Shown here one piece after another: positions 8,813 to 12,412 of a DNA stretch of 12,412 bases. The stretch spans positions 1 through 12,412 of the forward strand of contig MU623738.1 in NCBI GenBank assembly GCA_025201765.1, in the 5' to 3' direction. The position numbers and the translations under genes were made by a program. This DNA comes from Daldinia sp. FL1419. Lineage: Eukaryota > Ascomycota > Sordariomycetes > Xylariales > Hypoxylaceae. The notes under the pieces are model-generated. The model was given only the letters and a program-made list of their open reading frames with translations. It searched no databases and was not told where the DNA came from. How positions within the stretch are numbered: position 1 is the stretch's first letter; each line of letters opens with the position of its first letter.

Positions 8813-10131
8813 TATTAAAAAATAATAAAATATTTAATATTAATTAAATTTCTTAAATAAAAAATTATTATAATAATAATATATAAAAATAATATAAATT
8901 ATTAAAAATAAAATAATATATATATATTTCCTTTTAAAATTAATTCCTTTATAAATCTTATATTATAATTAATAAATATTAATAAAATAAATATAAAATA
9001 AAATCATATTATAAAATAATTATAATATCAATAATATTAAAATAAATAATCTTCCCAAAACTATTAAAACATACAAAAATCATAGATTTAATAAATAAAA
9101 AACTAAATATAATAAAAATAATTATTAAATATTATTAATAATCCCTTAACAAACTTCTTAAAAACCTAAAAATTTTAAAAAAATTATAATAAAACCTTAA
9201 CAATTAACTCCTAAAATTGCACCAGAAAAATATAATCACACTTTTTATATAATTCCCCATCTTCAATAAATAAATCATTTTTATAATATATAACCATATT
9301 AAAATTATAATCCCAACACAATATAATATTAAAATATCATATTAAATCCAAAACGCCATAATAATTTCTAATAAAAAAACCAAAATATTTAAAAAAGATT
9401 AATAACAAAATAAAATTAAAAAAATAATAAAATATTTACAAATATATAAACTTTCTTTTACTTAATACAATATACATAAAAAAACAAAATAGGTTTTTTA
9501 AGGCAATATCAAACCATAAACACAACAAATATAATAATATTATACTACAATATCGCAAAACACAAATAAAACATACAAAAAAAACTAAAATTAATTAAAA
9601 AAAATTACAAATTAATAACACCATTTTAAACCATTTTAAAAAAATAAATATAATATTATAATATTAAAAAAAAATTATAAAAATAAAAATAAATAATAAC
9701 TTTTCATAAAAATATAAAATTATTTATATATATTTATATTTTATATAAATTGCATATATTTTAATCCTTTTTTAAAATAACTTTTTTACAATATAATAAC
9801 ACTTTTATTATTTAATAAAAAAAATAATAAAATTATTTTAGATTTTGTTATTGCCTTATATTTGGGCTGTTACCACTCTATTTCACGAAATTTAGGTATT
9901 ATAATACATAAAGTATTTTTTTATATTAAGATTTAATCATTTTTATTAAAAAATAAATTCCAATAAAAATATAAAATAAAATTAAAATTATAATAATATA
10001 ATTTATTTAAATAAATAATAAATAAGTTTTTTCCAAAATACAATTCCTACCTAGAACAAATATCAAAAGATGGACCAGATACTTGTAATATATTCTAGGT
10101 AAATTGGGATAATAATAAATAAATAATAAAT
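8813..10131 (+). repeat. Block X, copy X2 (full length, G-to-A mutated)
   Basis: A direct tandem copy of X1. ATAAATCTTA occurs at 7621 and 8951 (1330 apart), and the AATTGGGGTAAT-like box at 8771 and 10102 (1331 apart). G is nearly absent through 8815-9840 while C remains, the reverse of X1. Better-preserved patches are 9845-9900 and 10030-10112. The tail is AATAATAAATAAATAATAAATAATT. No LINE tail separates it from X1, so X can be duplicated on its own. On the minus strand the VQF, stop, E motif (the X4 frame with TAG) is still legible near 9222-9205. Confidence 0.7.
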
Positions 10132-10615
10132 AATTAAGGAAAGTTTTAAAATTAATTTTTAATTAAATTAAATTTATGTTAAAATATATTTAAGATATTT
10201 AAGAATTATATATTATGTTATTTTCCTTTTATTATATTTATAATAAAAATATTTATTTTAAAAACCTTTTTTTAAATAAAAATCTTTTGAATTTTATTCT
10301 TTTGGTGTATATCTGTAATAATACCATTATTTTGTACTTTTGTAAATTAAAATATCAAATATTGATTTTTATGTTAAAAGATAGTAACTATATTGTTGAT
10401 ATAATGATATCCTTTTTGGACCGTTTTTATCATTTAATTGAATAATTTAAGAAGGTTCTTTTTAAAAGTTTAATATCTTTTCTATTTAATATATTAATTA
10501 ATATTAATTTTTATTATATATATAATTAATATTTATATAATAACCAAAAAATCTTACCATTTTTTAAGCCTTTAAAATTCCATTTATTCTTAAACTTTTT
10601 AATTTATTTTTCTTT
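10132..10615 (-). mobile_element. LINE 3' coding fragment, copy L-C' (inverted)
   Basis: The reverse complement aligns with L-B from about 7050 back to 6676 (plus-strand 10132 to about 10508). It then continues about 100 bases further upstream in the element than L-B does. In the LINE frame the minus strand reads YFNLQKYKIMVLLQIYTKRI, matching YFNLRKYEVLVLLQICIKKI. The 76-codon open stretch visible on the plus strand at 10215-10445 is only its shadow. The upstream extension (about 10600-10530, KFKNKWNFKGLKNGKIFW) may come from the segment between RNase H and the C-terminal region. It ends head to head with L-C. Confidence 0.65.
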
Positions 10616-10616
10616 T

Positions 10617-10852
10617 TTATTGAAGGCCTTCTTATTTAGCAGAAGGGTTCCCTCAATAATATTCTTGGGTGCAGATGTAGTAAAAGGGAAATAATATGGC
10701 ACATAATTTTTGAATGTCCCGAATATACTCTAGTACGGACCCATTTTAGATAGAAATTAATCCTAAAGGCTTTTTTAATTAGTATAAATTATAAAAGAAT
10801 ATTATCCAATCTTAATAAAACCTTATTAATATTTTATTAATTCTTTAAATAA
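10617..10852 (+). pseudogene. LINE C-terminal zinc-knuckle fragment with frameshift
   Basis: Codons from 10617 read LLKAFLFSRRVPS. One base is missing against L-B near 10653. The frame then resumes at 10658 with NILGCRCSKREIIWHIIFEC and PEY. The zinc-binding residues are all present: Cys 10670-10672, Cys 10676-10678, His 10700-10702, Cys 10715-10717, giving C-x-C-x7-H-x4-C. Stops follow in place of the Trp codon of FKWNL and in IACWFFK, and the natural stop is TAA 10850-10852. This copy supports the LINE assignment because it keeps residues that L-B has lost. Confidence 0.7.
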
Positions 10853-10996
10853 ATTTAATTGCTTATATATAAAATAATATGATAATTTATTTAATATAAA
10901 TATTTCTAAAATATTTACATTAAATAAAAAATTATAAATAATAACATATTAATAAGGTCTTTTAAAAAAACATATTTATTTAAAATTAATTTATAT

Positions 10997-11167
10997 CTAT
11001 TCCAAATTATATTTATTAAAATTGTCTTCTTTTATATTCACTTCCTTATCCTCTTCTTTACTTTCTTTAATTTTATATATTAAGGAATCCGGAACAAAAG
11101 TAAGTGCATTTCCAAAAAGAAGGTTATATTTATTAAAATTTAAACCTAAATATATCAAAAAATCATT
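10997..11167 (-). other. Antisense frame in L-C tail, uninterrupted, unidentified
   Basis: Minus-strand frame of 56 sense codons closed by TAG at 10999-10997. It begins NDFLIYLGLNFNKYNLLFGN, passes ALTFVPDSLIYKIKE, and ends SKEEDKEVNIKEDNFNKYNLE. The same frame, with matching length and the same acidic end, is found in the tails of L-A, L-B and L-D. It has no ATG and may extend upstream into X3. It could be the end of a gene encoded opposite to the LINE, or a frame kept open by chance because the sense strand is pyrimidine-rich. No domain is recognised. Confidence 0.4.
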
Positions 11168-11171
11168 AAAA

Positions 11172-11484
11172 AATAATAAAATATTTAATATTAATTAAAT
11201 TTTTTAAATAAAAAATTATTATAATAATAATATATAAAAATAATAAAGATTATTAAAAATAAAGTAATATATATGTATTTTCTTTTAAAATTAATTCCCT
11301 TATAAATCTTATATTATAATTAATAAATATTAATAAAATGGATATAAGAAGATTTATATTTTAAAATAATTATAATATTAATGATATTAAAATAAATAAT
11401 CTTTTTAAAATTATTAAAATATATAAAGATTATAAATCAAATAAATAAGAAATTAAATATAATAAAAATAATTATTAAATATTT
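11172..11484 (+). repeat. Block X, copy X3 (5' head only)
   Basis: Collinear with the first 310 bases or so of X1 (7489-7802), including the ATAAATCTTATATTATAATT motif at 11302. It stops at AATTATTAAATATT, where the sequence switches to the inverted tail of X5. One base is missing near 11350 against X1. Confidence 0.65.
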
Positions 11485-12412
11485 ATTTATTTATTTATTT
11501 ATTACTACCCCAATTTACCTAGAATATATTATAGGTATTTAATTCATCTCTTAATATTTATTCTGGGTAAGAACTGTATTCCAGAGAAAACCTACCCACC
11601 ACCTATCTAAATAAATTATATTATTATAACTTTAATTTCACCCTATATTCTTATTAAAATTTACCCTTTAATAAAAATAATTAAACCTTAATATAAAAAA
11701 ATATTTTATATATTATAATATTAATTATATAAAATAGTATAATAATAGTTTAAATATAAAGCAATAATAAAATTTAAAATAATTTTATTATTTTCTTTAA
11801 TAAACAATAAAAATATTATTATATCATAAAAAGATTATTCTAAAAAAAGATTAAAATATATATAATTTATACAAAATATAAATATATATAAATAATTTTA
11901 CATTTTTATAAAAAACCATTATATATTCTTATTTTTACAACCCTCTTTTCAATATTACAATATTATATTTACTCTTTAAAATAACTCAAAATAATATTAC
12001 CAACCTATAACCCTTCCTAATTAACCTCAATCCTCCTTATATACTTTACTTATATTCTACAATATTATAATATAATATTATTATATTTATTATATTTACA
12101 ATCTAATATTACCTTAAAAAACCTATTTTATTTATATATATATATATTATATTAAATAAAAAAAATTTTATATATTTATAAATGTTCCATTATTTCTTTA
12201 ATATTATTTTATTATTAATTCTCCTTAAATATTTTAATTTTTTCATTAAAAATTATTATAACATTTTAAATTTAATATAATATTTTAATATTATATTATA
12301 TTAAAATTATAATTTTAATATAGTTACACATTATAAAAATAATTTATTTATTAAAAATAAAAAATTACACAAAAAATATGATTATGCCTTTCCAATATAA
12401 TTTTGAAAATAA
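11485..12412 (-). repeat. Block X, copy X5 (inverted, runs off the window)
   Basis: It starts with the reversed tail TTTATTTATTTATTATTAC-type repeat and CCCCAATTTACC. It then follows the reverse complement of X1 from about 8805 back to about 7870 at the window edge. The 11520-11650 part is well preserved, including the reverse complement of the X1 box GGCGGTGGGT with two changes (ACCCACCACC at 11594-11603). Beyond about 11850 G is scarce on the plus strand. The frame seen in X4 is legible at the end (NLFIKNKKLHKKYDYAFPI). Confidence 0.65.

Larger units (their letters stand above)
10614..11171 (+). mobile_element. LINE 3' end, copy L-C
   Basis: Collinear with L-B from about 6892 to 7485, in the same orientation, covering the C-terminal codons and the 3' region. 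About 20 bases containing the TTATAATAAATTATTATTA end motif are missing at its junction with X3. Its coding part is described separately. The 3' region keeps the pyrimidine-rich strip (about 11034-11072). Confidence 0.7.

Noticed and set aside
10215..10445. 76-codon open stretch on the plus strand
   Set aside because: It is antisense to the inverted LINE copy L-C'. The minus strand reads the LINE C-terminal motif.
1..12412. Mitochondrial or bacterial AT-rich origin
   Set aside because: Copia and LINE remnants with transition-type decay point to nuclear heterochromatin of a filamentous fungus. No mitochondrial, tRNA, rRNA or bacterial operon feature was recognised.
1..12412. A new defence or mobile gene system
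   Set aside because: No intact gene or operon-like order exists. All recognisable coding sequence is degraded retrotransposon. Block X remains the only unexplained module.

Overview
The window is an extremely AT-rich stretch (by eye well over 80 % A+T, saturated with TpA) containing no intact gene. What can be recognised is decayed retrotransposon DNA: a Ty1/copia polyprotein remnant at the left edge, and several broken copies of the 3' end of a non-LTR (LINE, Tad1-like) retrotransposon in the right half. Homologous copies differ almost entirely by C/T and G/A transitions, and stop codons sit where CAA, CAG, CGA or TGG would be expected. This is the signature of repeat-induced point mutation (RIP), so the most likely source is an AT-rich heterochromatic block in the nuclear genome of a filamentous ascomycete (Pezizomycotina). 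The species cannot be told from this sequence.

Layout. 1-487 (minus strand): copia protease to pre-integrase remnant, possibly with gag remnants up to about 1360. 1360-3330: unassigned AT-rich sequence with one better-preserved island at 1778-2165. 3340-3420: a short island with a small inverted repeat. 3425-4740: about nine degenerate tandem units spaced 111-154 bp. 4787-4806: a run of 20 C. 4855-12412: a mosaic of two repeat blocks. Block L is the C-terminal coding end and 3' region of the LINE. Block X is an unidentified sequence of about 1.33 kb ending in a TAAA-type simple repeat.

From left to right the mosaic reads X4(-), L-D(-), L-A(+), L-B(+), X1(+), X2(+), L-C'(-), L-C(+), X3(+, head only), X5(-, to the window edge). 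L copies meet head to head near 5981 and near 10615. X3 and X5 meet in inverted orientation near 11484. X1 and X2 are direct tandem copies with a 1330-bp period but opposite mutation polarity: X1 has lost C, X2 has lost G on the plus strand.

Functionally this is silenced repeat DNA. The most informative pieces are L-B, which keeps a readable LINE C-terminus; L-C, which keeps the C-x-C-x7-H-x4-C zinc-knuckle residues that L-B has lost; the lightly mutated part of X4 (5288-5580); and a reading frame antisense to the LINE tail that recurs in all four 3' tails. Block X could not be assigned to a known family.
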